DNA of 64,000 bases from Mactromeris polynyma (GCA_032209605.1 JASFXZ010000032.1:5209722-5273721); one strand, 5' to 3'. Positions 1 through 11,357 are shown, counted from the stretch's first letter. Numbers and translations: made by a program. Notes: generated by a model from the letters alone, not told the origin.

Positions 1-361
1 TATGTAAAAAAATAATTTTGCCGACGAAACTATTTTTTATTTCGCTAAAAGTGACGTTTTCGCAATAAAAACGGCTTTCTTTCTGGATTATTTGTGTCAT
101 TTTTGGTGAATGAGTTTACCCGAATAGTCGCGTATTAATTTCTAATACGATAATATGGAAAACCTGCAGTCTTGCCTTGGAAGTGCCTCCTAGGACCTTC
201 AGTCCTTTGATTTGATGTTGTTTATACCCAATATATGTAAAATATGTATAAGTAGGCCCGTCTTGATGATGTCGCTCTCCATTTATTCTTTTCACATTAG
301 CAACAGAATGCTATTAATGCTATTTATATATTGACATAATTGTATTCATTGTATACTTCAG
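1..361 (+). other. Gene 1 intron 7 (partial)
   Basis: Non-coding. Aligns throughout with intron 7 of gene 2 (about 25100-25462), which shows that exon 7 of gene 1 lies just off the left edge. Confidence 0.8.
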
Positions 362-524
362 TGCGATCCTAGGCAGCGAACTCAAGTCAGAATGGACAGA
401 TGTACCAGTGTTGAGTGTTATGCCATACGGTGGCAGAATTACACGTGTTCTTCCTGGGAAAACCACAATGGTGATTCATCTGAAAAATAAAAACAAAATC
501 CGCCACAGAAAAAGATGGTCTCAG
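362..524 (+). CDS. CHS: Gene 1 exon 8: KNKIRHRKRWSQ exon
   Basis: 163 nt, preceded by CTTCAG and followed by GTATTT. The first base completes a codon split with exon 7 (off window). It encodes AILGSELKSEW, then a YGGRITRVLPGKT stretch and HLKNKNKIRHRKRWSQ, the conserved block just before the first catalytic helix in animal chitin synthases. Ends in phase 0. Confidence 0.92.
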
Positions 525-3500
525 GTATTTTATTCATAATATTTACCATCAAACACATTTTTTTGTATCGAAAATGCGATAATTGTTTAGAAGATAGTGT
601 ATCATTGTCGCACAGCAAACGCTCGGCATAATACCCGAGCAAACAGATTTGACATTTGCTTTACAAGAATGTCTCGTTGAAACCATTTAGTTAACAAGTG
701 ACTATAAAAATATTATAATGTTTATGAATTGTTGTGTTTGTTTGCGGTCCGTCGTTGTAAAATTGATAGTGTGGTCCTTGGAAAGAAGCCAAGATACATA
801 TGCTTGATCTAATGTCGCATCATACTCGGTACCTAGGCTATTCATAGCATACATGAAACCCTTGGCAAATTGGCTGGCGAAACTTCGTAATGCATGGATA
901 TTCATTAGCATTTCGGCTAATGAAATGGATGATAACAAAAAGAAGGAATCTCCTTTTATTGTATTGCTCAGAACAGCGATTTCATCTGTAACTCCTCGGC
1001 AATTCCTAATCGCACGAGGTGTGTGTCAAGCGGCCAATTAAGCAGCTTGATTTCATCTCATTAATTATTCATGAGTACGAGATCATGTACAACAATTTCG
1101 CTTTTCCGATAAGCGCGAAAGCGCTCAAAATAGCTCCAGGTGACACTATAGAATATAAAGGGAGCAGTTGACATTTTTGGCTATAACTTTCGGTTCGGGT
1201 TACCCGACCCAACCTACGAAATATGCGCCGACCCTACCGTTTTTTAAAGTCCGTCGGTTAAAAAAAAAAGTTTTTGTTCTTTGCACCTCTTTTTGCTCGT
1301 TGTGCTTCTTTTCGTTAGGTGCCGGTTCAGATACTGCAGACGCTTTTTACTCTAAGAAATGAATTCAGCGCTTACAATAATAACGTTCCAAAAACAACTA
1401 ATAAAAAAAATCGTAGCAAAACAGGTAGTAAAATATAAATACTTTCCCTCATTATATCAGACTGACATAACAATTTACTTCCAACTTTCTTGATATCAAA
1501 AAGCCTTATGAAGATCTAATAATGTAATTGTGATTTCCTTCATTCCATTGTAGTTTTTTTTGGTATTACCAACAAATTTATAGAAAAACAATGGATAACA
1601 AGTACAAATACAGTAATATTTATTCTCAAAAATACTCGTCTACGAATTAAAAAGTTTGTTTATCTTCCGATAATCCAGTATAGCCATTGTCACCCTGAAT
1701 TTATACAACATCTCGAGTCAAGTCACATTTTATCACAGATCTATGCTTTCTGTATTTATTTAACGTCTTTTCCGCAAGGTCACATGTTGTATGTTTTAGT
1801 CTTTCGAAAAGGCGAAGTAAGGGATTGACTTGATTGTGGATGAAATTCATCAATTATCTTTTTTTCTTCTTCACTGGATTGAAACCGCTGTCATTTAAAA
1901 ATAAACAAATTTTAAACATTGTCATAAATTATCCGAAAATTGTGACTATCCGAAGTTGGTACAATCGAACAAATCTCGGTCATGATCAATTAATCTTACT
2001 CGTTCAAAATAGCAATTTGATAATAATAATTAATAATAACATTCACTTAAATGATCCAAGTAAAGTTGCTTAAGTAGTATTTGGGAACTCAATCTGATAT
2101 ATAGAATACTAAGCGTCACTCGATAGTTCAATAAACAAGAATTGGTGATGCGAGATTCAGTTAAATAACATAGAATTCTGCCACATTTCGCCGCATCTTA
2201 ACCTCATTGTTACAATAAGAATTTACCTCTTTCAAAAGTTTAATGAATGTTGGAATATACAAAAACACATACCATAATTATCTTGTGTACATTTTGTAAA
2301 ATGGTCATCTTGCCAAAAGTGAATCACATGATTCCGCAATATTAACACATGCGGAAAACCATGTAACCATGACGCGGATTGGTTAATCTTTCGATAAGGG
2401 GTACGTTACATTACCGAAATCCACTGAATTACGGTAAATATCCGAAATCAATTTTCGGAGTTACTATAGTGTAGCATAATCGTGTGATCAGCATTCGTAA
2501 CACTTCAGCAATTTCTTTATGTTGCACAACAAATCTTAACCTTTAGATTGCAACTAATTTGCGCCGACCATCTTTTTACGAGACATTTCTTGTTTCATTT
2601 ATTTCAGGTCATGTATTTATACTACTTACTAGGATTCAAATCCTTCGACTACAAGGAAAGATCTACCGTTTTGATAAATCAAAACAAAGACCAGAATGAG
2701 GAAGATGACCATAAAAAGTCTTTTATCACTCGTCTGCCTGTTACGGACAAAGTCAAGGTGAATATTTAAATGATCATGATCAAGTAGAAGCTTGATTTTG
2801 TACATTTTAAATAAGTGACGTTGCGGCATAAAGTCACGTGATTTTAAGAACTTTTGTAGAAAATATAAAAACGGCGTTTCATCAAACAACTGTATTGACA
2901 AAATATTTCTGGACGAAAATAACTAGAAATTTATCGGTGAAACCGATCCGACATGAGATGGTAAAAAATATATATATAATTGATATTTTTATTTTCTAGC
3001 TTCAAAACACTTTCATTCTTACACTAGACGGTGATGTAGATTTCAAACCATCATCTGTGTTACGTCTGCTGGATAGAATGAAGAAAAATATTCAAGTCGG
3101 TGCCGTTTGTGGACGAATACATCCGATAGGACCAGGTAACTATGGCAACAGATAGCATTTATAATATTATAACATGTGTTTTCTCGTAAATGACGGATCA
3201 CGGGTATATGTCAGTATATCTTTATTTTTCACCATCAATGTTATTCACTTGCTTACTCGCTCGCTCGCTCGCTCGCTCGTCTTGTTAAGGCTATGTACTA
3301 GAGCTTATTGTGTGCCAGAAATTCAATTATGTAAAATGTAAGCTGTACAAATATTGCGAATATCCAAGTTGAAAATGATGTAATTAAAGTAAAATAATAC
3401 TAAGAATAATAATAGAATACTTACATATACTAAATAACATGCACTCGCAAAGCTGTAAAATACGAAAAATGCACAATTATTATATTTGAAGTGAATTGTT

Positions 3501-5974
3501 TGTCTAATTTGTAACTGATGCACAGCGCCGCAAATTTGTCATCATCACAGGAGATTGTACCATATTTCATAGGTTATGGCAGATTTTGAAATTAGTTACA
3601 ATCTCCTGTGGTTAACATTACGTTTACCGCACAATGACGTCATCAAAACACGATTCGAAAAATGTATATATTAACCATTGCATTTTTCCGACAGGACCCA
3701 TGGTATGGTATCAGAAGTTTGAGTATGCACTTGGTCATTGGTTACAGAAGGCAGCCGAGCACGTGCTAGGGTGTGTTCTCTGTTGTCCGGGGTGTTTTTC
3801 GTTGTTTCGTGCAAGTGCCTTGATGGATAACAACGTCATAAAAACGTACACAAAAAAGCCGAAAGAAGCGTTGCATTATATTCAATTTGAGCAAGGTAAA
3901 AGCGGGTTTTCAATATGCTTTTGTATTCCATGCATCGATTATATGTTCGGATTAGGAACCAAAAAAGCCCGCTAAAATTGGCTCGACATTGTTAGCAAGC
4001 GACTACTTTTAATAGTGACACGTGGTAAAATTCCAGTATTGGTCGATTCCAAATTTTATCATATTTTAAGAAATGTTGTACGAAAGTTGTAAGAAATTAT
4101 GACTAGAGTGGTGTCATAGACATCCGTCTCTATTCCTACCTTTAAAATTTTTTGCTAAAACAAATCCCCTCCATTTCCAGTTTAAATGAAATTATTTGTT
4201 AAAATAAGGTAATTTTATTCACATAAATAAAACATGCGAAAAACGAATATGAAATTATAGTGCTTTTCACATTTACAGAACAGTACAAATAATTTCATTG
4301 TTCAAGCATGTTAATTGATATTTATCTATTTTAGGGGAAGATCGTTGGCTTTGTACTTTATTACTGCAACAAGGGTATAGAATTGATTATTGTGCTGGCG
4401 CTGACGCAAAGACATTTGCTCCAGAATCCTTCAACGATTTCTATGTGCAAAGGAGAAGATGGTCTCCTTCCACTAATGCCAACATTATCGACTTGCTCAT
4501 AACATGGAGACACACAGTCAGTCAGAATGCGGATATTAGTCGATTGTTCATGTTATACCTAGCTCTCATGATGGCAACAAGCATACTCGCTCCTGCTACG
4601 GTCACCATGCTGATTGCTGGCGCCTACGCTGTTGTTTTTAACATCAGTGACTGGAACGCCTATCTTCTCGCTTTGGTGCCTGTTGTCTTTTATATTTTTG
4701 TGTGCATGAAATTACCCAATAGTGTTCAGCTTGCAAGTGCCGCTGTACTAAGTGCTGTGTATACTGTTGTCATGATTGTTGTCACTGTAGGTTCAATTCT
4801 AAGCGTAGTAGGTGAAGGTATTCTCTCACCAACCGTGTTGTTTCTTGCTTGTTTATCGGCCATTTTTGTATTGGCGGGCTTGTGGCATCCACGTGAAATT
4901 GGTTGCTTGTTATATGGTATACTGTACTACGTGGCAGTCCCGTCCACATTTATTTTCTTAACCGTTTATTTTATATGCAACATACATGTTGTAAAGTGGG
5001 GTACAAGAGAAAACAGTTCTGCTACTCAGACAAATACAAAACAAAAAGCGTCTAAATCCGACTTGATAGTGACGTTTTTTAATGCAGCAAAAACTAAACT
5101 AACAGGGGGTGCTGAGCAACTAAGTTGTGCCAAGGTGTCAGATAAGGTGGACGAAGAAGCTCCCGCACAAACAGCAGAACCCAATATTAATGCAATCGAA
5201 ATTAAGCGTACCAATGCTGATTGGACATATCTATATCCATTCTTTAAATACAAACATGACGCAAAAGCTCCCAGACATGAAGAAAGATTTTGGAAGAAAG
5301 TGCTTAGGAAATATTTGGAACCTGTTGTTGAGGATAACCAACACGAACAGAAAATTAAAAAAGATTTGATGAAGTTAAGGAATAACATTGTTTTTGCATT
5401 CTTTATGATGAACTTCCTGTTTTCAGTCGCATTATTACAACTACAAATGAATCGCGATAAATTGACTGGTTTCTATCTGTATGGAAAATATGAGCCTGTC
5501 TCAATTATATTCTTATCAATATTTTCATTTTTAGTAGTATTACAATTCTTTTCAATGCTGATTCATCGTTGGAGTACCTTCCAATATTTGATATCTATTA
5601 CTAGTCTTGTCACATGCTCAGGCCTCAGTGAATCAGAGAAGTTTAAAATAAATTACCGTACAGTGAGAAAATCGGTTTTGGAATACCCTCCACCGGACTA
5701 CGACATTCAAGACACGCAGGAAGACGAAATTAGTAATAATAAAACTAAAAGTAAGTTTCGTCAAGCTCCCAGGACAAGGAGGCCTTATGGTAATCGCTCA
5801 AATGTGTATGAAACAAGAGTTAAGAGAAATATTGGTAGAACTGTTCGAAGACACTATAGTAGTGAGCATCAGAGGGGTTTGGGACTGCCAGTTCCAACTT
5901 TTGGGCGCAGTAGACATAGATACATGTCACAACTAGTGAACAAATACCATCATGATTATCATAATCCTGTTTAA
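362..5974 (+). CDS. CHS: Chitin synthase gene 1 (3' part, five exons; 5' part outside window)
   Basis: Exons 362-524, 2608-2757, 3000-3135, 3695-3895 and 4335-5974 join in phase into 762 codons plus stop. They match the C-terminal two thirds of metazoan type-2 chitin synthase, a processive GT2-family enzyme of the plasma membrane that polymerises UDP-GlcNAc. Visible hallmarks in order are KNKIRHRKRWSQVMY, TLDGDVDF, CPGCFSLFR, EDRWL, QRRRW, five membrane segments, WGTRE (4999-5013) and two last membrane segments. Every splice site is GT-AG. Exons 1-7, known from the two downstream copies, should lie left of base 1. Introns are closest to those of gene 2, so these two look like the youngest pair. 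No disabling change is seen. Product assignment is very secure; whether the missing 5' part is intact cannot be seen. Confidence 0.93.
525..2607 (+). other. Gene 1 intron 8
   Basis: 2083 nt intron. Its first 500 bases and the stretch from about 2075 match gene 2 intron 8; about 1 kb between (1043-2075) is specific to gene 1 and shows no recognisable gene. The last 246 bases are the dispersed cassette listed separately. Confidence 0.75.
2362..2607 (+). repeat. Dispersed acceptor cassette, copy in gene 1 intron 8
   Basis: Begins near CGCGGATTGGTTAATC, continues with TTACCGAAATCCACTGAATT and TTGCACAACAAATCTTAACC, and ends GCGCCGACCATC...TTTCTTGTTT...CAG exactly at exon 9. Same unit occurs at seven other places in this window, always in + orientation. 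Confidence 0.8.
2608..2757 (+). CDS. CHS: Gene 1 exon 9: VMYLYYLLG exon
   Basis: 150 nt, 50 codons, phase 0 at both ends, between TTTCAG and GTGAAT. It encodes VMYLYYLLGFKSFDYKE, matching the family WSQVMYMYYLLG block, then a variable Asn/Lys/Asp-rich stretch. Its acceptor is the 3' end of the dispersed cassette at 2362-2607. Confidence 0.92.
3000..3135 (+). CDS. CHS: Gene 1 exon 10: TLDGDVDF catalytic exon
   Basis: 136 nt between TTCTAG and GTAACT, ending in phase 1. It encodes LQNTFILTLDGDVDFKPSS and GAVCGRIHPIGPG. The DGD aspartates are the donor-sugar and metal-binding residues known for GT2 chitin synthases. Confidence 0.93.
3136..4334 (+). other. Gene 1 introns 10 and 11 (around exon 11)
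   Basis: Two introns, 3136-3694 and 3896-4334. Intron 10 holds a short (CTCG)n microsatellite near 3257-3281. No other gene-like content; both are almost identical to gene 2 over most of their length. Confidence 0.7.
3695..3895 (+). CDS. CHS: Gene 1 exon 11: CPGCFSLFR exon
   Basis: 201 nt between CCGACAG and GTAAAA, phase 1 at both ends. It encodes PMVWYQKFEYALGHWLQKA and CCPGCFSLFRASALMD, the acceptor-side core of the enzyme. The first base joins the last base of exon 10 to form Gly. Confidence 0.93.
4335..5974 (+). CDS. CHS: Gene 1 exon 12 (terminal): EDRWL, QRRRW, membrane bundle and tail
   Basis: 1640 nt after ATTTTAG, ending at TAA 5972-5974. It encodes EDRWLCTLLLQQGY, QRRRWSPST, five membrane segments (chitin-translocating bundle), WGTRE, a charged cytosolic linker, two membrane segments and an Arg-rich tail ending HHDYHNPV. 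One local difference from the other copies is LFMLYLALMMATS at the first helix, where they read LFMVYQAL. Confidence 0.94.
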
Positions 5975-6890
5975 AAACAGTTACATGCACTTTGCGTGCT
6001 CTTATTATGCCCCAGCCATTCGAAGAATGGCGAAGAGCATAAAATGATACCCTTGTCCGCCCAACCGCGCGTGCGTCTGTGTGAAAATTGGTTTCAGATA
6101 AATAACGCATGGAGGGGTTGATGGATTCAATTCATATTGGGCACATAAACACAGGATAATAAAATACTGGTCATGATCGATTTCGGTTACAATCGATCAA
6201 CTTTTGGAGACTGATGATCCTTCTTCGACATAAAAATTGGTTTCCGATCAATACATCTCGAAAGGACGGGTGCATTGCATTCCTATTGTGCACATAAGCA
6301 TTGGATAATGAAATACAGGCGAAGTTCGATTTCGGTTGCAATCTATCAATATTTGAGGAGTTATAGTTCTTTTTTCGACTTAAAAATGGTTTCCAATCAA
6401 GAACACTTGAAATGGTGAATGGATCTAAACCATATTGTTTCAAAATGATATAGCCTTTACAAGTAAAATATTCTACTAAAAGCCCATAACTTCGGAAACT
6501 GTTTCCTTTGAACGCATGTAGTTATTTATGAATAAATAACAAACTGTTTCTATAGATGTTTAATGTGCCATAATGAACCTGTCCGTTCGTTAGTCTGTGT
6601 GACACTGTTGCTGTTTACTTTGAAGAGACATTGTAATTATGCAAGTACTTTTAGTTATTTATTATTTGTCAGTGCGTTGTGAATAAATGCTTAAAGAAAA
6701 TAAGTTATATGCGTGTGTCTGTTATTGTTTATACAGTTGCTTTGTTGAAATAAAAAAAAAATTAAAACCCATGTTGTTTGTTATGTTTACGATAATATGG
6801 TCATACGAGGAGACGTTCCAGGGTATCACGTGGCAAAAGTATTATTGTAATGTAACTTTCTTGTGGAGTCTGTAGAACGAATTACATTAA
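5975..6890 (+). repeat. 3' flank of gene 1 with internal tandem repeat
   Basis: About 130-bp degenerate units repeat three times (6075-6460), recognisable by AAAATTGGTTTCMGAT, GGRCACATAARCA and TCGATTTCGGTTRCAATC. The same structure follows genes 2 and 3. It probably lies in the 3' untranslated region. No open reading frame is conserved. Confidence 0.65.
6682..6726 (+). terminator. Candidate polyadenylation site, gene 1
   Basis: AATAAA at 6682-6687 followed by GTGTGTCTGTTATTG, a GT-rich element. Same hexamer and GT-rich context at 32214 after gene 2 and 63960 after gene 3, about 660-710 bases beyond each stop. Confidence 0.55.
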
Positions 6891-8028
6891 AAACAAGAAA
6901 AAACATTGATGCATAGCATCAAGTCGGCGCAGAACCTATTGTACAAAGAAAGCTTAAATGTTTATGAGAGTGTGTTGGAAAAGATATGATGTTTGGTTAA
7001 ACATATGTCTTCTTAGGAAACTGCTTCAACCACACAATTGCGAGGTAATGGTTATTAATACATAATTGGTTACAGGAGTGTTGTGCCAAAAGTGATTGGT
7101 CTTGGGACAATGAGTGCCATATGAAATAGTTCCTACAAGATTTCTTGGTGAAATGTTAAAATTTGTATATAGTGAGCAAACATAAGTCACATGTATATAC
7201 AATTTTGGCAAACGAAACTATTTATATGACGCGTTGCCAGTCATGTACTTATGCATGTTTCTATTGATATACATTTAAGTATTCGTGACTTTTATGAATT
7301 GTTAACTAGATCTTCTACAAGTTACATAACTTTAACTTGGATGTATGTGATAACATAAACAAAGTAAACAAGACTTCAATAGTCAGTGAAATTTAGCGTA
7401 CAGAAGTGCAACATAAAAAGTTAATACGGTTGCTATGACAACCATTACCTTAAACAGTGTAAATATTGATAATTTTTTCACAAAATTCAATAGAGAAAGT
7501 AGATGTAGTATACATTTACACATTCTATTAGAAAGTGATAGTAAAAAATTAATAGACTCAAGTTTAATTTGTATTGTAAAATCACATCACATGCATACAC
7601 TACACAGCTACCAGGAAAAGTTCAACACTGGTCAATTCCAGACAACTAAATAATTCAGCTCCATATCATTTATAGGCCTTAATAATCACTGTTCTTTGAA
7701 CACACACAAAAGTGACACATAAACTAACAGTCAAATTGCAGTAAATTCTGAATAGTATTTATTTCCAATAACAGAAAGTCTAAATAATTTGTAATTCTCA
7801 TTTATATTACTAATGATAAAATGTCTATACAACATTACATTTATTTGTTCAGATAACTATACAAACTATAACTATTGCAGCACAAAGATGTAGAGTAAGA
7901 TATTAATGAATGATGTAAATGAAGCTGGAAACATCAAAGTATAAAAACAGTTGCTATGCCAATTACTATAGTTTATACATGATATCACTATTCCAGATAT
8001 TGGAAGTCTATCAGGGAGACCAGATATA
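6891..8028. other. AT-rich intergenic stretch
   Basis: No supported gene. The short open frames here have no recognisable content. The homology with the gene 2 flank ends at about 6890. Confidence 0.5.
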
Positions 8029-8110
8029 TCAACATTCCTTTTGAGGATTCTTATATATTTCTTGTGTATTCTTGGGGACATACACCAGTCCTGGTCTTGT
8101 TGACATCAAT
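8029..8110 (-). CDS. Possible last exon of a DDE-like protein fragment
   Basis: On the minus strand, TTTTTTCAG is followed by 82 nt that join in phase with the exon at 8639-8810 and reach TGA (8029-8031). The encoded end (VYVPKNTQEIYKNPQKEC) does not resemble the family's C-terminal half, so the protein is probably truncated here, or the splice is fortuitous. Confidence 0.4.
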
Positions 8111-8320
8111 CTGAAAAAAGTAAACCCATATTAAAGAAAAGTATGTGAATTACACAGATTACACAAAAATTAAACTTCAAAAGCCTAGTACAATGTACTG
8201 AGGTTATTGTTTAGCAAACATTAATTAATTGAATATAATTTCATGAAGTAAATGTAAATCTGAAGTATATTCTAAAATCAATCTATAGGGATTACCAGTT
8301 ATTACAGAAGTATTATATAC

Positions 8321-8521
8321 ATATCAGATCCTATGGAGGGTGATAGCAAATAATGTTAACCCGAGAAAGTTAATGTTAACCGAGGCGTAAGGAGGTTGAC
8401 ATTTCGAGGGTTAACATTATAACCTGAGAAAGTTAATGTTAAACAAGGCGTAAGGGGGTGACATTAACATTTCGAGGGTTAACATTATAATTATACTATC
8501 ACTCTCCATGGGATCTGATAT
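8321..8521. mobile_element. 201-bp MITE-like element with terminal inverted repeats
   Basis: Left end ATATCAGATCCTATGGAGGG and right end, inverted, ATATCAGATCCCATGGAGAG; the arms continue into GTGATAG. The interior holds two copies of a GAGAAAGTTAATGTTAA ... TTTCGAGGGTTAACATT unit. It lies in the intron of the minus-strand DDE-like fragment. Confidence 0.7.
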
Positions 8522-8638
8522 CTATTTTATTATACCTAACAAATATTTTTAAATTGAAATATAAAACAATAAAGTCAATGTGAAACAGAAGCAATAAAGT
8601 GTTTGCAGGTTTATTAGGACTGAAGAAATGAGGTTTAC

Positions 8639-8810
8639 CCTGTAACTGTCTTGTTTTTGTTTTGCCCACTGCAGTTGTCTATATGTAATATTACTCGCTT
8701 CTCACCATACCCATGGTGTTCAAATTGGTGATGCACCATAGATATCACACTATTTGCTCCTTTTCCTACACTTGCATACTGCTCATCCACCAGGTAGAAA
8801 ATGTGAATCC
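8639..8810 (-). CDS. Exon of a DDE-like protein with the DNCSGQNKN signature
   Basis: Minus strand, 172 nt between TTTTCCAG and GTAAAC. It encodes FYLVDEQYASVGKGANSVIS, EHHGYGEKRVILHIDNC and SGQNKNKTVT. The VDE..GKGANSVISM..H.FE.HG.GE...H.DNC.GQNKN pattern is typical of a large family of uncharacterised, DDE-transposase-like proteins in invertebrates and fish (I recall it as DUF7869). It joins in phase with 9181-9338. The usual following segment is missing, so this is likely a gene fragment. Confidence 0.7.
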
Positions 8811-9180
8811 CTGGAAAATATATTTACTTGTTTAATGTAAAATAAGAAATTAAAAGTAAGTATAACCAATTACAAAAATCAGGTTTTCAACTGCCATCAT
8901 AGTAAGAGATAGAACCAAGCTCTGAAACAGAGCACCATTTCAAAATCATTTAATTAAAAACTTTTTAGGGGAATAATAGTATACACTGTATAACATTTGA
9001 AGATATTTATTGCACTGTCACTCTTGTTACAAATGTCCCAAGCAAAATGTTCAGATTACTTTTTGTTCAAATTTAGACTGGACATTAGCCTACTCTTTCA
9101 TCATGTACATTAAATACTATACCATACATGCACTTACTTAATGATACATACATATACTGTATTTTAATTTAGCAATATAC

Positions 9181-9338
9181 CTGATGCCTCATAGCAAACT
9201 CCATAGCACTGGCACTTCCTTGGCCTTTTGAAAAAGAGGGGCCCAGCCTGTTGTGCATAATGAGGGTAAACAACCTGCTGCGCATAGTCAAAACAGTAAG
9301 TATGTGGATATCTGTGCCATATATGATGTTTGACTTTT
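9181..9338 (-). CDS. Upstream exon of the same DDE-like protein
   Basis: Minus strand, encodes CFDYAQQVVYP, QQAGPLFFKRPRKC and YGVCYEAS. The FDYAQQ...GP.FF..PRKC...GVC.EA pattern is the usual segment just before the GKGANSV block in the same family. Donor GTATAT; last codon split G|GG with the next exon. The 5' limit is uncertain: an in-frame stop lies at about 9356 and a weak AG at 9339-9340 was used. Upstream exons were not found. Confidence 0.65.
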
Positions 9339-9412
9339 CTTTTGAAAGGAAGGGTTTACCGTGGATGGATTCTTCCTCTCCCTTGTACCAGTCATGATGA
9401 ACAGCATCGTCA

Positions 9413-9592
9413 AAAAAATGCACAATGGACGATGATCATAACTATCGCGATGCTGTAATTCTGATTGTCGTTCACCGTGTAATAACATACGTTGTTCCAG
9501 ATGCCAGCATTCCCTGACAGTATACATCCAATAATTCCCATCGAACCGAAAGTACAACCAGGAAATGATAACCAAATTTCTGCAATGAACGA
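9413..9592 (-). CDS. Possible exon of a multi-pass membrane protein (locus A)
   Basis: Minus strand, 60 open codons with two hydrophobic segments, MGIIGCILSGNAGIW and YSIAIVMIIVHCAFF, flanking a short Asn/Tyr loop (NNVCYYTVNDNQN). A phase-0 acceptor (TTGAG) fits the phase of the exon at 10541-10630. A stop follows at once, and no good donor is seen. Family not recognised; the TM-loop-TM layout recalls four-span membrane proteins. Confidence 0.4.
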
Positions 9593-9640
9593 CTCAACAT
9601 CAACATGTCATGTAACAAAGAATGGTTGTGAAGTGTTAGT

Positions 9641-9760
9641 TTGGAGGGTGTGGTGTGGTAGTGTAGTGTGGTTTGGTGTGGAGTGGTAGTGTGGAGTGTT
9701 TGTGTGGTGTATTAATGTGTTGTGTTAGTATGGTGTTATGTGAGGTGATGTGTCGCTCAA
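9641..9760. repeat. GTGTGG-rich low-complexity tract (locus A)
   Basis: Irregular runs of GTGTGGTGTGG / GTGGAGTG. Paralogous tract at 34281-34461. It marks the boundary of homology between the two intergenic regions. Confidence 0.7.
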
Positions 9761-10233
9761 ACCGGAAGTTGTTGGCTCCCCGCAAAGGTCACGAACACAC
9801 CTCCTCATAAGGGCCTGGGATTATTACAGATGCTTACACTCAGCATTCAAATCACAAAATGTACTCTTGTAAATCTGGAAGTGAGTTTTGTGAAAACTGT
9901 ATGATGTTTTAATGACTCCTTATTGTTTATTTTGGTCAATTTTGAGTGTAAAATGAGATCTGGGAGTAATTAAACGTCTGAGTATGGAGTGTGGCACTCA
10001 AACACAATAATTACTCCCATGTCTCATAAATACCATCAAATCTCAAAGAAAATGAACCCACGATAATATTCAGCAATCAGGGTGACGGTCCTTAGTGTGA
10101 GTATTTGTTATAATCCTGGCCGAGTCCGATACTGATTTATCCAGGAAGTGGACACAAAGTGTGATTCATATTACATTTCATCACAATCGAGCTTAAGAAT
10201 AAATTAGCCAATATAGATATCAATTAGAAATTG

Positions 10234-10398
10234 TGTAAAAAACTCAATAATATGACCACCTTTGAAAACCGGGCTTCTTATTAAAGGGTCTTAATATCGA
10301 TGTTGAATAAACTGAGTGAAAATGGACTTAAAACATGTGTTCTTAATTTTTAGATGGTCTTGTTATTAAGGTGGTCTTTAACTGAGATTTTACTGTAT
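10234..10398. mobile_element. CAGTAAAACCTC-type MITE (locus A)
   Basis: Ends in ...GAGATTTTACTGTA and carries internal inverted AATAATAWGACCACC / GGTGGTCTT arms. Same family as the copies at 18115, 19190, 34965, 37899 and 52248. The 5' end is diverged. Confidence 0.6.
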
Positions 10399-10540
10399 AT
10401 GTAAAGCACTATTCGATTTAGTCTATTTAAATTGATTCCAAGATCAGCCTGTTCAAAACTGGTTTTTTGCATTTTGTTGTTCATCAAGAGGCCGGTCATT
10501 TTCATAATAAAAAAATCGTTTTATGGTGGAGAGTACTTAC

Positions 10541-10630
10541 TATTCTTCCTTATAGAGCGCCTTGATGGTATCGTCTATGTCCATTTGCAATTCTCCAAAT
10601 GATAAAGCGGAGAATTGTGAATATGAAAGG
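10541..10630 (-). pseudogene. Broken exon of the same membrane protein (locus A)
   Basis: Minus strand between TTTTCCAG and GTAAGT. In phase with 11358-11517 it reads PFIFTILRFIIWRIANGHRR, then reaches a TAA because of a 5-nt deletion and 2-nt insertion relative to the paralogous copy at 35270-35362. Confidence 0.5.
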
Positions 10631-10800
10631 CTGGAAAATACGGAATGAAATATGTTAACAACAGCACGATATACAGAACACAGCCTTATTGCATTTTAAA
10701 CAATATTTCACACATGACCACATGAAACGGATTTGTTCCATTTATTAAAACAATAGCCTGTTACCAACTATCCTCTAGCCAAATTCAGATAAGGACATGG

Positions 10801-10880
10801 TATTACCCGCCCGGGCATCGAACCCGGACCCCCGGGTCACCACGCAGCGCTCTATCAATCGAGCCAACTCTGCGGAGTAC
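10801..10880 (-). mobile_element. tRNA-derived SINE head (locus A)
   Basis: Minus strand carries an A-box-like GGCTCGATTGATAGAGC and a B-box GGTTCGATGCC with a T-arm, but no proper anticodon stem, so it is a SINE relic rather than a tRNA gene. Paralogue at 35677-35755. Confidence 0.6.
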
Positions 10881-11357
10881 GAGTTTAATACCCAGAAATA
10901 CAATAGTTTAGCCAAAATGTATTATCCTTCAACTATGGTGCGTGTTAAAATAGAGATAAGTAATAATATCGTAACACCGGTATATACCGGATTTTCCCCG
11001 ACGATATTGTATTGCGGTATTTTTAAGTTACCGATATTATCGGATGACATTATTAAGTAGCAGCTATCAGTGAGTTTTTTTTATCAAATAACAGCATTAT
11101 ATAGCAGGTAAACATTCAAATTTATGTTGAATTATTTCATCATCTCAACAAAGAAGTGTGTCACAATGAAACCGGAGACAACTTCGATATACTAACTAAT
11201 CAATGTGTTTGAATCATTTGATATGGGAGTACGATTAATGTTCAATAATACTCGGAAAAGTGTTCTTATTTCATCATAAATAATGGTGAGACTAATTGGA
11301 TTTTAGGCATGTATATTTCAAATTGAGTTTTGATCACCCCACGTATGTCTGACTTAC

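Noticed and set aside
1138..1155. Match to the SP6 phage promoter core (AGGTGACACTATAGAATA), suggesting vector contamination
   Set aside because: GGTGACACTATAATRAAT is also the 3' end of the SINE copies at 38980-39163 and 53911-54164, and the surrounding sequence continues as intron with no other vector sequence.
3896..3975. Read-through of exon 11 giving a Cys-rich 26-residue tail (FSICFCIPCIDYMFG), present in genes 1 and 2
   Set aside because: It runs through a good GTAAAA donor into intron; gene 3 diverges and the similarity is what recent duplication predicts.
5026..5388. 120-codon antisense frame conserved in all three genes (also 30541-30903 and 62337-62699)
   Set aside because: It is a shadow of the sense catalytic-linker coding sequence; conservation follows from the sense strand and duplication age.
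10801..10880. tRNA gene on the minus strand
   Set aside because: Only A and B boxes and the T arm hold; the anticodon arm does not pair, and a paralogous relic is present at 35677-35755.
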